A stretch of 64,000 nt of DNA from JABAAI01 sp965261955 (lineage in GTDB: Bacteria > Spirochaetota > Leptospiria > Leptospirales > Leptonemataceae), in the NCBI GenBank assembly GCA_965261955.1, contig CBDHEM010000011.1, forward strand, positions 23,839 through 87,838. The letters run 5' to 3'. The first letter of the stretch is position 1. Every line of letters starts with the position of its first letter. Made by a program: the position numbers and the translations under genes. Shown here piece by piece: positions 1-12,600 of the stretch. The notes under the pieces are model-generated. The model was not told where the DNA came from. It did not search any database and saw only the letters and a list, made by a program, of their open reading frames with translations.

Positions 1-340
1 CTATGGTTGTCCTTTTTCTGAGTTTATTTTATCATCAGTCCCTCTAGATTTCGAAGACTTCTCCTGAGCAATAGTGTCTTGTACAGCTTAATTGGCACCA
101 CATATTATCGCTGGACTGGTGGAAGCTGATGGGTCCATCAGGATCTGGATGACATTAGATCTTCGGTTGAAAATAATGTCAAAAAGCAGCTGCTTCTAGT
201 CATGTGATAGATTAATAAGCTATCATCTAGTCATGTGATAGATTAGTAAGCTATCTGCATGAATCATGTGTGTGAAATCTATGAAGTTTGACTTTAGTTG
301 TATTTCCACCAAAGACACAACAAAAATTGACACTACAGAA
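1..340. other. No gene seen; short local duplication
   Basis: I see no exon with both a reading frame and splice signals here. A stretch of about 31 bases, beginning with TCTAGTCATGTGATAGATTA, is present twice in tandem around 196-258. The region probably belongs to an intron of the plus-strand receptor-like gene that follows, since that gene's first visible exon starts with an acceptor and not with a start codon. Confidence 0.4.
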
Positions 341-346
341 AAATTC

Positions 347-540
347 CCGCTCTACAATATCACATTAGCTCAGTGTGTGTATGAGTGGACACTTTCCTAC
401 TATAATTCCCACTCTACAATATCACATTAGCTCTGTGTGTGTATGAGAGGACACTTTCCTTCTATTATTAATTCTTGCTCTACAATATCACATTAGTACT
501 GTATGTGTATGAGAGAACACTTTCCTTCTATTATTAATTC
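347..540. repeat. Three-copy tandem repeat, unit about 63-66 bp
   Basis: Three consecutive copies each begin CTCTACAATATCACATTAG and each contain GGACACTTTCCT or a close variant. The copies differ by a few substitutions and small indels. The repeat ends just before the acceptor of the exon at 568, so it is most likely intronic. Confidence 0.85.
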
Positions 541-567
541 TGTTGTTATATTTGCTGTTGTTCATAG

Positions 568-3500
568 GTTTACCTTTTCCTTTGTGTTGTTGGACTCTAA
601 CAAGTTTCCTCTGAGTGGTGAAGAAGCCTTGACTCTCTTACATGACACCGATGCCCTCAACAAACTCAAAGCTTGGGGTTATCAGCCTACTGAATTTGTA
701 CTTGAATCTGAACCCTCTACGCCCACCCAGCATGGTCAGTTATTCAGTGGTGTATGTACCAATTATTGCTATTACATAGTTACACAATACAGTAAAGGCC
801 CTTTGACGGAATATAGTCAAGTACTTCTACAACTTGGAAATTGTTTTAGCAGATTATTAAATGAGAGGAGTAAGCAACATTGATGATCCTAGTAGTGTAG
901 GCAATAATAAAAAACACTGTTATGTAAACTGACTAAAATACTTATGTAGCAATTACTCTCCAGACCAAACTGACGACAGAGCTAGACTACATTTAAAATT
1001 AAGCTATCTTCTTAGCTATAGTTAGCGATATCTGTGGATTTTGTTAGCCTCCCTCTCCTAGTAGCCTTTGTATGTTAACTCTTCCGAGTCAATAACGAAT
1101 ATATGTGTGCATGTGAGTTTCATGTCCCTGATGATAGCAGATATATCCACACAAAGAATGCAATTCAGTATCCATTACCAAAAAGTTAAACTAGAGCTCG
1201 ATAGTGTAATCTAACTTGCACTGATTGCTAGCAAGGCTGCATATAACTATACTTTACTAGAATAACACTGTAGTAACTGACATGGCAAGGTTTACAGTAG
1301 CAGTTGGCAGTTTAGACAAAAAGAAGAAGTGAGTAGTCATGTACTATCTAGCTGTACCTGAAGGCAGTAGAATATAACTAAGAAGGACTCAGAGGCCAAA
1401 AAAATTCCTGCCATACTAGCTTGGAAGATTAAGTGACTGAAGCTTGGAAGATCGTGTGACTGAGGCTTGGAAGATCGAGTGACTGGAGCTTGGAAGATTG
1501 AGTGAGTGGAGTTTGGGAGATCGAATGACTAAAACTTGGAAGATCAAGTGACTGGAGCTTGGAAGATCGAGTGACAAGCTAGCTAAAAGTTAAAATTACC
1601 ATTATAGTGTTGCCCTGAATGCTAGTGAACTACAATTTCAAGTGCTTTGTTTAATTTAAATGTCCCTAGGCTATCTAGCATATCAACACCACTTACCCTA
1701 AAAGTATTAAGAAGGCACCATTGACTCTTGCTGCAACTTTGTAACATGACTTATAAAAAATAATTGTGGTGCTCTTGTTCATCGTAATTTTCAGCCATAC
1801 AGAGTTAAGTGAAGGTTGGGAGAACAAAAATATTATTGTTGATGCATTGATGTAAAACATCTCCCTTGTTATTGCAGTGGATGGCGCCTCAGTTGGGATC
1901 ATTGTTGGAGTCTCAATTGCCATACTGCTCATCATGGCTAGTATCATACTTATTCTTACTCTTACCTTCTTGTGCTCCAGATCAAAGCAATCAAAGGGAA
2001 AGTGAGTAATATAATTATACAGTTGTGATGGTCATCATCATAAAATTACATGGAACTTTAAATAAACAAAATTGTTTCAACTGAAGATTTTATTGTGAAA
2101 TCACTTGAGTATAGGATTGTTCTGAAATCTCAACGTGTGCAGTATTAATTCACAAGCACCGTGATTATTTACCCCTGTAAATATTCCCTTTTCTATCATA
2201 TCACATTTCAGGAGAGTGCCCATGTCTGATGACACTCCACAGGAGCATGAGTACCACCTTGACAGAGGCAACTCACAGAAGTATCCAGCAGCATTTTCAC
2301 CATTACCTCTACAGAGCGTGTCTAATTCGGAGCTATTTGACGATGCTGTGTACAACACTGGCTACATGCCACCTACGTTTACAACTACAGCAATGCAATT
2401 TCAGCCAAAAACCGAACATTTGGGACGAAAGTTGCATAAGAAAAATAGTACTCTGAAGAGTAGTATGAAGAAAAGGACAGATTCCACAGATGAGCTACTA
2501 AAAAATATCATTATAGACAATAGTGAAGTGGTCTCACATGAGCAGTCACTGGGAATCCCAACACTTCCTCCCAAGGACAAACTCTCTACTAACCTGTGAG
2601 TTTTTTCTTCCTTCAAGGTAGACAGAATTTGAGACATAACTCAAGACATGAGAGGGGGAGAAGAGGAAAGGCTTGTTGTATGTCTATGTGACTTCTGGTG
2701 TGATATCTCAGCAGGCACAGATGCCTCTGTTCAAAGACTAATCACTCTGTGTCTGTGCTGTAACAAATCTCTTAGTGTCTGGCTATGACAAATCACTCTG
2801 TGTCTGTGCTGTGACTAATCGCTTAGTGTATGCTATGACTAATCACTTTGTGTCTGTGCTATGACTAATCACTTTGTGTCTGTGCTGTGACTAATCGCTT
2901 AGTGTATGCTATGACTAATCACTTTGTGTCTGGCTATGACAAATCACTCTGTGTCTGTGCTGTGACTAATCGCTTAGTGTATGCTATGACTAATCACTTT
3001 GTGTCTGTGCTATGACTAATCACTTTGTGTCTGTGCTATGACTAATCACTTTGTGTCTGTGCTGTGACTAATCGCTTAGTGTATGCTATGACTAATCACT
3101 TTGTGTCTGGCTATGACAAATCACTCTGTGTCTGTGCTGTAACTAATCGCTTAGTGCTATGACTAATCACTTTGTGTCTGTGCTATGACTAATCACTTTG
3201 TGTCTGTGCTGTGACTAATCTCTTAGTGTTTTGTGTCTGTGCTGTGACTAATCACTTAGTGTCTGTGCCGTAACTAATCTCTTAGTATCTGTGCTGTGAC
3301 TAATTACTGTGTGTCTGTGCTGTGACTAATCACTCTGTGTCTGTGCTGTGACTAATCTCTTGATATCTGTGGTCTAATAAGAGTGATTTGAGTGAAAATA
3401 TGTGATGGGGTTTGACAAAAGTGGTCAATTATACAGAATAATAAACTGGTATCTGCTCAAAGAACAAGTATTATCAACTTGAATCAGCTTGTAAATCCAT

Positions 3501-3819
3501 TCCAAACAAACTCTCTAAAAGCCTGAGAGCCGAGCGAGGCAGAGAGTTAGTACGTACTACTTGAAAGTCATTTTCTATACAATTAACCACTTTTCTCAGA
3601 TCCTGTTGTCCACATATAGCTACACGTAATATATATAAGCATGCATCGCCAAATATTATTTTGATAAAATGATGTATGCTCTCTAGTATGGGGAATCTAG
3701 AAGCTAGTGGTATTTATGCCAATGAAGAGCATGCTCACCTGGGCGCCATGGGCAATGCAGGAAGGAGGTGGGAGTCATATCACAAAACTGCGACTCTTCT
3801 CAGATATCATGAGAACTGA
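568..3819 (+). CDS. Single-pass membrane receptor-like protein, 3' part (4 exons)
   Basis: Four exons join in frame: 568-734, 1878-2001, 2212-2595 and 3687-3819. Acceptors are TTCATAG, ATTGCAG, TTTCAG and TCTCTAG; donors are GTCAGT, GTGAGT and GTGAGT. The first exon gives about 55 residues of probably extracellular sequence that I cannot assign to a domain. The second encodes a hydrophobic helix of about 25 residues (starting GIIVGVSIAI) followed by a basic stop-transfer stretch (SRSKQSKGK). The third and fourth encode a cytoplasmic tail rich in Ser, Thr and Lys, with tyrosines in YNTGYMPP and GIYANEE that could be phosphorylation sites. The final exon ends ...LLRYHEN then TGA. If the last donor is not used, translation would instead stop at 2597-2599. 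The 5' part lies outside the window. A cell-surface receptor or adhesion role is inferred from topology only. Confidence 0.65.
1416..1576. repeat. Minisatellite, unit about 23-25 bp
   Basis: About six to seven copies of a unit close to GCTTGGAAGATCGAGTGACT lie in tandem in the intron between the first two visible receptor exons. Copies differ by single substitutions and short length changes. No coding role is apparent. Confidence 0.85.
2716..3372. repeat. Minisatellite with nested periodicity, units about 23-27 bp
   Basis: Over twenty copies of a unit near GACTAATCACTTTGTGTCTG and its variant GACTAATCGCTTAGTGTATG fill most of the last intron of the receptor-like gene. The two variants recur in a repeated order, giving a longer period of roughly 75 bp in the middle of the array. 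This indicates expansion of a composite unit. Unequal exchange or slippage would make the array length polymorphic. Confidence 0.9.
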
Positions 3820-3984
3820 AAAATTATCAGTTGATGATTGTTAATTAAGAGTGTGTATTATTATTACTCAGAGTCATTTTTATGCTATCTAACTTAATGT
3901 GCTGACATGATATTATTGACATATTTTATGATAAAATTCAAAACATGTTCTCACAAATAGAAACTGTGTCAAGTAAATAGAAAT

Positions 3985-4248
3985 TTTTATCAGTAGTGGT
4001 ATATATTGCAGTGAGCATGTTAATTAATTAAGCTTAGTAGTGGTATATATTGCAGTGAGCATGTTAATTAATTAAGCTCAGTAGTAGTATATATTGCAGT
4101 GAGTATATTAATTAATTAAGCTCAGTAGTATATATATTGCAGTGAGCATGTTAATTCATTTAGTTCAGTAGTGGTATATATTGCAGTGAGCATTTTAATT
4201 AATTAAGCTCAGTAGTGGTATATATTGCAGTGAGCATGTTAATTAAGC
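3985..4248. repeat. 44-bp tandem repeat, six copies
   Basis: Six copies of a 44-bp unit, each containing GGTATATATTGCAGTGAGCA followed by TTAATTAATTAAGCT, with few substitutions and one shortened last copy. The array lies downstream of the receptor gene in sequence with no clear exon. Confidence 0.9.
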
Positions 4249-4249
4249 C

Positions 4250-5671
4250 TATTACTTCCTATGTTGGATTGACCCTTCTTTTTTTAATGGCGACCAAAAA
4301 CCTCCCAAAACCAAAGCTTATCTTTTTAGCTTCCAAGGTGGTGGCTTCAGCTGCTATTACATAGCTCCAAAAGAATCCAAGTATGCCTTAAATCATTCGC
4401 TAAAGTTGTAAACTGGCAGCACAAAAACAATTAGAAACGTGAAAAATCCTGAAATTCTTTTTCAAGAATCTGTTTCTCTGTTGTTTTTCGTTGCAAACTT
4501 ACAATAGGTCCACTCTTCATAATTTAAGTACCAGAAGAATCCAAATGTTCCAAAGTATGTCCACAAATACTCCATTTCTCGATCAAACAAAACGGTGAAA
4601 AGTGGTTAGTTTCATTATACCAAAATCATTCAAATTGTATTTGAATTGGATAAAGCATGCTCACTTTTGCAGTTTGGTTTGTGAACTTACTGTTTCATAG
4701 AAAATATTACAAAGTCCAAATGAGGCTGAACTTGGTTGGTTGATGGAGTTCTCCCGTGGAACTGTTACCAAGTCCTTGAAGAAGGCTGTAGTTGATCCAA
4801 ATAGGTATTGTCAACATGAGCAACTAAAACATGGTCTGTGCTAATTTTTTAATTTCATTTTTTAGTTGGTAATGTGGTGTTCCAAGGTGTACTCAAGAAT
4901 GGCAGCATGACTGGCACATGTGTCATGCTCAATGTTGTGTACATGGGTGCAGTTAGTAGCAACAATACATCAGTGACGTAGCCAGGGGGTAAGGGGTAAA
5001 GGGGAAAACTGCTCACTCCTTTTTTTCTCAGAAAAATAGGCAAAAAAATTAGTTAAATTATTGTTTATCCATAAATTTTTACTATTGATGACACCTTACC
5101 ACACTAATAGATTAGTAGCTTTCTTTGCAGCCAAAGATTGTAGAAAAGCTGTTTATAAGGCAGTTTGACTTTCTATCTCAACAAAAGTTACACATCATAA
5201 TTTCGAGCACATACCTTTCGAATTCAGAGGTCATTGTAAAAAGGATTGGGCGTGGCTGTTCCAATTTGTCCACATCTATGCTATTACTATTGCAAACACA
5301 TGGAGCGGAACAGCTGGCTAAGAAGCTTACATCAAAGGTGTCCCAAACACTGGATAGATTCTTTAAGAAAGTTTCAAGACCACCTACAAACTCAAGGTAT
5401 TAAAATAAACTTGAATGATGATGACAATAAAAATATATTCATAATATCTACAACAAAAATAAATATGAACCAAAACATTTGCATGTACACATACAGTAAT
5501 ACAGTCCCTGAATCACCCAGTCCCTCAACCTCTGAAGGTGAGACCACAGCCACCTCCTCTATTATATCACTCTTTCAATCTGACTCAGAATCTGATCAGA
5601 GCACTGATTCTCTTCCACCATCCCCAAAGCAGCCTCGTATTAAGCAAGAGCCAGAGTTATCAGTAGACTAT
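4250..5671 (+). other. Doubtful exon fragments, truncated at a fold-back element
   Basis: Several pieces look coding but I cannot join them into a gene. Around 4871-4980 a frame reads VGNVVFQGVLKNGSMTGTC after a TTTTTTAG acceptor. Around 5131-5399 a frame begins PKIVEKLFIRQFDFL after a TTTGCAG acceptor. From about 5504 a Ser/Pro/acid-rich stretch ends in PRIKQEPELS, which contains a sumoylation-like IKQE. That last stretch runs straight into the fold-back element at 5672, so if it was a gene the element cut it. No family is recognised. Confidence 0.3.
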
Positions 5672-6395
5672 GGGGGGACTATACCATTACTACTGAAATT
5701 TGAACACATATTTGTAGCTGTCATATCTTTTCCCCCTTTATTCTGTGCAGATACTTTTGATACCAGCTTGCTGCTTATTGTGTGTGCTTTAAATGATTGT
5801 GAAATGTCTCTATCGGCACCTTTTCTTAGAAGATACATCCAAAAACGCAAGTGTGACTCAAAAATTGCACATCCCAAATTGGAGCACGTATAATTCAAAG
5901 GTGCCTTGAGCTACAGACCCCAAAATTTTGTGGCTTCCTAAAATACCAAGTGTGATATGACAGAGCCATATTTACAACGCGGTAAAGTGTTGATTAGTTA
6001 TGAGACACTTCATTTCCAACTGTGCAAAAACCCACGCAATATCTGTGACGCCACCTCTTCTAATCACCATAACTCAGCAATGCTTCACGTAAAACTGTCA
6101 TATCACAGCTAAGCATTTAGGCAAGCCACAAAACAAATTTTGGGTTTGTAGCTCAAAGCACCTTTGAATTACCCGCGCTGCAATTTGAGAGGTGCAATGT
6201 TTTGAGCGACCCTTGCATGTTTAGATGTATCTTCTAAGAAAAGATGCCTATGGAGACAATTCACATATAATCTTAAATCACACACAATAAGCAACAAGCT
6301 GGTATCAAAATTATCAGCACAAAAGAAAGTGGAGAAAAGTTATGATAGCTACAAATATGTGTTCAAATTTCGGTAGTAAATGGTATAGTCCCCCC
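5672..6395. mobile_element. Fold-back MITE (GGGGGGAC...GTCCCCCC family), copy 1
   Basis: The element starts GGGGGGACTATACC and ends in the inverse, TATAGTCCCCCC. The outer 200 or so bases of each end are near-complementary: for example CAGCTTGCTGCTTATTGTGTGTGC on the left matches the inverse of GCACACAATAAGCAAC-type sequence on the right. No transposase is encoded. Related copies lie at 30393-30850, about 46710-47074, 47944-48576 and 61610-62262. This copy does not keep a clean TTAA on either side, unlike the copy at 47944. Confidence 0.85.
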
Positions 6396-6650
6396 AATAT
6401 AGATGTAGCTTACTTGGCCAAGAGAAGACGTTCATTAACAGAACATGAAAAGTAAAACTTCTATTTTACCATTTCACTCCTGATATTGATTACAAGTTTC
6501 CACATAAAGATTGTCGTGGCTTTCTACATCGGTATTTGAAATCGGTATTTGAAAAAGTAGAGCTGTTTGACTTACAGTTGGCAAGAGAATGGTGGGTACT
6601 GTCTTGCTTGTGTGCTCTTGCTAGGAACATAGACGTACGGAGAGTTAAGT
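6396..6650. other. Spacer between fold-back element and satellite
   Basis: I see no gene or repeat unit here apart from a short near-duplication of ATCGGTATTTGAAA-type sequence around 6527-6553. The satellite begins gradually near 6655, where the GGATTTGTTTAAACAAC motif first appears. Confidence 0.4.
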
Positions 6651-6654
6651 TAAG

Positions 6655-9600
6655 TTGGATTTGTTTAAACAACTTTTTTTGATCAAACCAGTAAAACGAG
6701 ACAAATATTAATAAAAACTGTTTTTCTACTCAAAATGGACACATACAGCTAAACTATGCTTTCCTGTTGTTTTGAAGCATTTTCGTGGAATTTAAAACTT
6801 GTCTTTTAGTCCAAAAAAAATTAAGTCAGAAGATCAGAAATAATCAGAAAGTTTGTTTTTCTAAACAAGTTTGAAAAAGAGCAAATTCAGAGGAATGTTA
6901 GGATTTGTTGTAAACAACCCTTTTTGTTCAAAGCAGTAAAACGTGACAAATATTAACAAAAACTGTTTTTCTCCTCAAAATGAGCCACTTCCCACCCAAC
7001 TATACTTTTCTGTTGTTTTGAAGCATTTTCGGGCTAATTCACTGAAAACTTCACTTTTTTGGAAAGGATCACAGAAATACTCAGAAATTTGTTTTTCTTA
7101 ACAAATTTGAACAGGGGCAAACCAAGAGGAAAATTTGGATTTGTTTAAACAAATGTTTTTGATCAAACCAGTAAAATGGGACAAATATTAACAAAAACTG
7201 TTTTTCTCCTCAAAGTGAGCCACATACAGCTAAACTATGCTTTCTTGTTATTTTGAAGCTTTTTCGGGTAAATTCACAAAAAAATTCTCTTTTTGGTCAA
7301 AAATATGACTCAGAAAGAAGCTCAGAAATACTTGGAAAGTTTGTTTTTCTCAACCATTTGGAATAGGAGCAAATTCAGTGGAATATTTGGCTTAGTCGTA
7401 TACAACCCTATTTGTACAAAGCAGAAAATCGGGACAAATATTAACAAAAACTGTTTTTCTCCACAAAAATAGCCACATACAGCTAAATTATGCTTTCCTT
7501 TTCTTTGGAAATATTTTCGGGCTAATTTACTGAAAACTTCTCTTTTTTGTCAAAAAATGACTATCTCAGAAAGTAGAACAGAAATACTCAGAAATTTTTT
7601 TTTTTAACAAATTTGAATAGGGGCAAACTAAGAGGAAAATTTGGATTTGTTTAAACAACTTTTTTTTTATCAAACCAGTAAAAGGGGACAAATATTAACA
7701 AAAACCGTTTTTCTCCTGAAAATGAGACACATACAGCTAAACTATGCTTTCCTGTTGTTTTGAAGCATTTTCGGGGAATTTCACTGAAAACTTCTCTTTT
7801 TAGTCCAAAAAAACTATCTGAGAAAGAAGATCAGAAATAATCAGAAAGTTTTTTTTTCTAAACAAGTTTGAAAATGAGCAAATCCAGAGGAAAATTAGGA
7901 TTTAACGGGACAAATATAAAAAAAACCCTGTTTTTCTCCCCAAAATAAGAAACATACTGCCAAACTATGCTTTTCTGTTGTTTTGAAGCATTTTCGGGCT
8001 AATTCACTGAAAACTTCTCTTTTCAGTCAAAAAATGACTATCTCAGAAAGGATCACAGAAATACTCAGAAAGTTTGTTTTTCTTAACAAGTTTGAAGAGG
8101 GGCAAACCAAGAGGAAAATTTGGATTTGTTTAAACAACTGTTTTTGATCAAACCAGTAAAATGGGAGAACTATTAACAAAAAATGTTTTTCTCCTCAAAA
8201 ACTGTTTTTCTCCTGAAAATGAGACACATACAGCTAAACTATGCTTTCCTATTATTTTGAAGCTTTTTTGGTTAAATTCACGGAAAACCTCTCTTTTTAG
8301 TCAAAAATATGACTCTCTCAGAAAGAAGCTCAGAAAAACTTGGAAAGTTTGTTTTTCTCAACAAGTTAGAAATGGGGGAAATCCAGAGGAAAATTTGAAT
8401 TAGTTGTAAACAACCCTTTTTGTACAAAGCAGTAAAACGGGACAAATATAAACGAATACTGTTTTTCTCCTCAAAATAAGTCACATACAGCTAAACGATG
8501 CTTTCCTGTTGTTTTGAAGCTTATTTGGGGAAATTCACTGAAAACTTCTCTTCTTATTAAAAAAGTGACTATCTCAGAAAGGAGCTCAGAAATGCTTAGA
8601 AAGTTTGTTTTTCTCAACAAATTTGAAAAGGGGCAAAACCAGAAGAAAATTTGGATTTGTTGTAAACTACCCTTTTTGTTCAAAGCATTAAAATTGGACA
8701 AATATTAACAAAAACTGTTTTTGTCCTCAAAATGACCCACTTCCCGCCAAACTATGCTTTTCTGTTGTTTTGAAACTTTTTCGGGCTAATTCACTGTAAA
8801 CTTCTCTTTTTATTCAAAAAAGTGACTACCTTAGAAAGGAGCACAGAAACACTCAGAAAATTTGTTTTTCTTAACAATTTTGAAAAGAAGCAAACCAAGA
8901 GGAAAATTTGGATTTGTTTAAACAATTGTTTTTGAAAAAACCAGTAAAAGGGGACAAATATTAACAAAAACTGTTTCTCTCCTCAAAATGAGCCACATAC
9001 CGCCAAACTATGTTTTCTGTTGTTTTGAAGCATTTTCGGGCTAATTCACTGAAGACTTCTCTTTTTAGTCCAAAAAAAGACTATCTCAGAAAGGAACACT
9101 GAAATACTCAGAAAGTTTGTTTTTCTTAACAGTTTGTAAAGGGGCAAATCCTGAGGAAAATTAGGATATGTTTAAACAACACTTTTGTTCAAAGCAGTAA
9201 AAGGGAACAAATATTAACAAAAACTGTTTTTCTTCTCAAAATAAGCCACATGCAGCTAAACTATGCTTTTCTGTTGTTTTGTAGCATTTTGGGGGAAATT
9301 CACTGAAAACTTCTCTATTTATTCAAAAAATTGACTTTCTCAGAAAAAACTCAGAAATACTTATAAATTTGTTTTTTCAACAAGTTTGGGAAGGGTCAAA
9401 TCCAGAGGAAAATTGAATTTGTTGTAAACAAACCTTTTTGTTCAAAGCAGTAAAACGGGACAAATAATAACAAAAACTGTTTTTCTCCTCAAAATGAACC
9501 ACATACCACCAAACTATGCTTTTCTGTTGTTTTGAAGTATTTTCTGGCTAATTCACTGAAAACTTCTCTTTTTAGTAAAAAAAAGTGACTATCTTTGAAA

Positions 9601-12600
9601 GAAGCTCAGTAATACTCAGAAAGTTTGTTTTTGTTAACAAATTTGAATATGGGTAAACCAAGAGGAAAATTTACTCTTTTTGATCAAACCAGTAAAAGGG
9701 GACAAATATTAACAAAAACTTTTTTTCTCCTCAAAATGAGCCACATCAGCTAAACTATGTTTTCCTGTTATTCTGAAGCATTTTCGGGGAATTTCACTGA
9801 AAACTTCTCATTTTAGTCAAAAAAAACTATCACAGAGAGATGCTCAGAAATGTTCAAAGAGTTTGTTTTTCTCAACAAGTTTGAAAAGGAGCAAATCGAG
9901 AAGAAAATTAGGATTTGTTGTAAACAACCCTTTTTGTTCAAAGCAATAAAACTGGACAAATACAAATAAAAATTGTTTTTCTCATCAAAGTGAGCCACAT
10001 ACAGCTAAACTATGCTTCTCTCTTGTTTTGAAACATTTTGGAAAAATTCACTGAAAACTTCTCTTTTTTGTCAAAAAGTGACTATCTTAGAAAGGAGCAC
10101 TGAAAAACTCAGAAAGTTTGTTATTCTTAACAAGTTTGAAAAGGGGCAAATCCTGTGGAAAATTTGGATTTGTTTTAACAACTTTTTTTGATAAAACTAG
10201 TAAAATGGGACAAATATTAACAAAAACAGTTTTTCTCCTCAAAATGAGCCACATACAGCTAAACTATGATTTTCTGTTGTTTGAAGGAATTTCGGGCTAA
10301 TTTACTGAAAACTTATCTTTTTAGTCAGAAAATTACTATCTCAGAAAGAAGCTCAGAAATGCATAGAAAGAATAATTTTCTCAACAAGTTTGAAAAGGAG
10401 AAAAGCCAGAGAAAAATTTGGATTTGGTGTAAACAACTATTTTTGTTCAAAGCTGTAAAATGGGACAATTATTAACCAAAAAAAGTTTTTCTCCTCAAAA
10501 TGAGCTACATACCGCCAAACTATGCTTTTCTGTTGTTTTGAAGAATTTTTGTAGAAATTCACTGAAAGCTTCTCTTTTTATTAAAAAAATTGACTATCCC
10601 AGAAAGAAGCTTAGAAATACTCAGAAAGATAACTTTTCCAACAATTTTGAAAATGGAAAAGCCAGAGGAAAATTTGGATTTGGTGTAAACAACTGTTTTT
10701 GTTCAAAGCAGTAAAATGGGACAATTATTAACAAAAAAAAAGTTTCTCCACAAAATGAGCCACATCAGCTAAATTATGCTTTCCAGTTGTTTTTAAGCAT
10801 TTTCAGGCTAATTCATTAATAACTTCTCTTTTTATTCCAATAAGTGACTATCTCCGAAATGAGCACAGAAATACTCAGAAAGTTTGTTTTTCTTAACAAG
10901 TTTGAAAAGGGGCAAACCGAGAGGAAAATTTGGATTTGTTTAAACTTTTTTTTTTTGAACAAACCAGTAAAGGTGGACAAATATTAACAAACACTGTTTT
11001 TCTCCACAAAGTGAGCCACATACAGCTAAACTATGATTTTCTGTTGCTTTGAAGCTTTTTTGGGATAATTCACTAAACTACTCTTTTTAGTCAAAAAATG
11101 ACAATCTCAGAAAGGATCACAGAAATACTCAGAAAGTTTGTTTTTCTTAACAAATTTGAATATGGGCAAATCAAGAGGAAAATTTACAGTTTTTGATCAA
11201 ACCAGTAAAAGGGCACAAATATTAACAAAAACTATTTTTCTCCTCAAAATGAGCTACATACAGCTAGACTATGCTTTCCTGTTATTTTGAAGCATTTTCG
11301 GGATATTTCACTGAAAACTTCTCTTTTTGGTCAAAAAAAACTATCAGAGAAAGATGCTCAGAAATAATCAGATAATTTTTTTTTCTCAACAAGTTTGAAA
11401 AGGAGCCAATCTAGAAGAAAGTTAAGATTTGTTGTAAACAACCCTTTTTGTTCAAAGCAGTAAAACTGGACAAATATAAACAAAAACTGTTTTTCTCCTC
11501 AAAGTGAACCACATACAGCTAAACTATGCTTCTCTGTTGTTTTGAAGCATTTTGGAGAAATTCACTGAAAACTTCTCTTTTTAGTCAAAATATCTCAGAA
11601 AGGAGCACTGAAATACTCAGAAAGTTTGGTTTCTTAACAAGTTTGAAAAGGGATAAATCCTGAAGAAAAATTGGATTTGTTTTAACAACTTTTTTAGATA
11701 AAACCAGTAAAATGGGACAAATATTAACAAAAACTGTTTTTCTCCTCAAAATGAGCCACATACAGATAAACTATGATTTTCTGTTGTTTGAAGCATTTTC
11801 GGGCTAATTCATTGAAAACTTCTCTTTTTATTCAAAAAGGAGCAGAGAAATACTCAGAAAGTTTGTTATTCTTAATAAGTTTGAAAAGGGGCAAACCAAA
11901 TGGAAAATTTAGATTTGTTTAAACAAGTGTTTTTGAACAAACCAGTAAAAGTGGATAAATATTAACAAAAACTTTTTTTCTCCCTAATTGAGCCACATAC
12001 AGCTAAACTATGATTTTCTTTTGTTTTGAACCATTTTCGGGGTAATTCACTGAAAACTTCTTTTTAGTCAAAAAAGTGACTATCACAGAAAGGATCACAG
12101 AAATACTCAGAAAGTTTGTTTTTCTTAACAAATTTGAATAGGGGAAAACCAGGAGGAAAATTTGGATTTGTTTAAACAACTTTTTTTGATCAAACCAGTA
12201 AAAGGGAACAGATATTAAATTAACAAAAACTGTTTTTCTCCTCAAAATGAGCCACATACAGCTAAACTATGCTTTCCTGTTTTTTTGAAGTTTTTCGGAG
12301 AAATTCACTGAAAACATCTCTTTTTAGTCAAAAAGTGATTATCACAGAAAGGATCACAGAAATACTCAGAAAGTTTGTTTTTCTTAACTAAATTGAATAG
12401 GGGAAAACCAAGAGGAAAATTTGGATTTGTTTAAACAACTTTTTTTTATCAAACCAGTAAAAGGGAACAAATATTAACAAAAATTGTTTTTCTCCTCAGA
12501 GTGAGCCACCTACAGCTTAACTATGCTTTCCTGTTGTTTTGAAGTATTTTCGGTGAAATTCACTGAAAACTTTTCTTTTTAGTCAAATAAGTGACTATCT

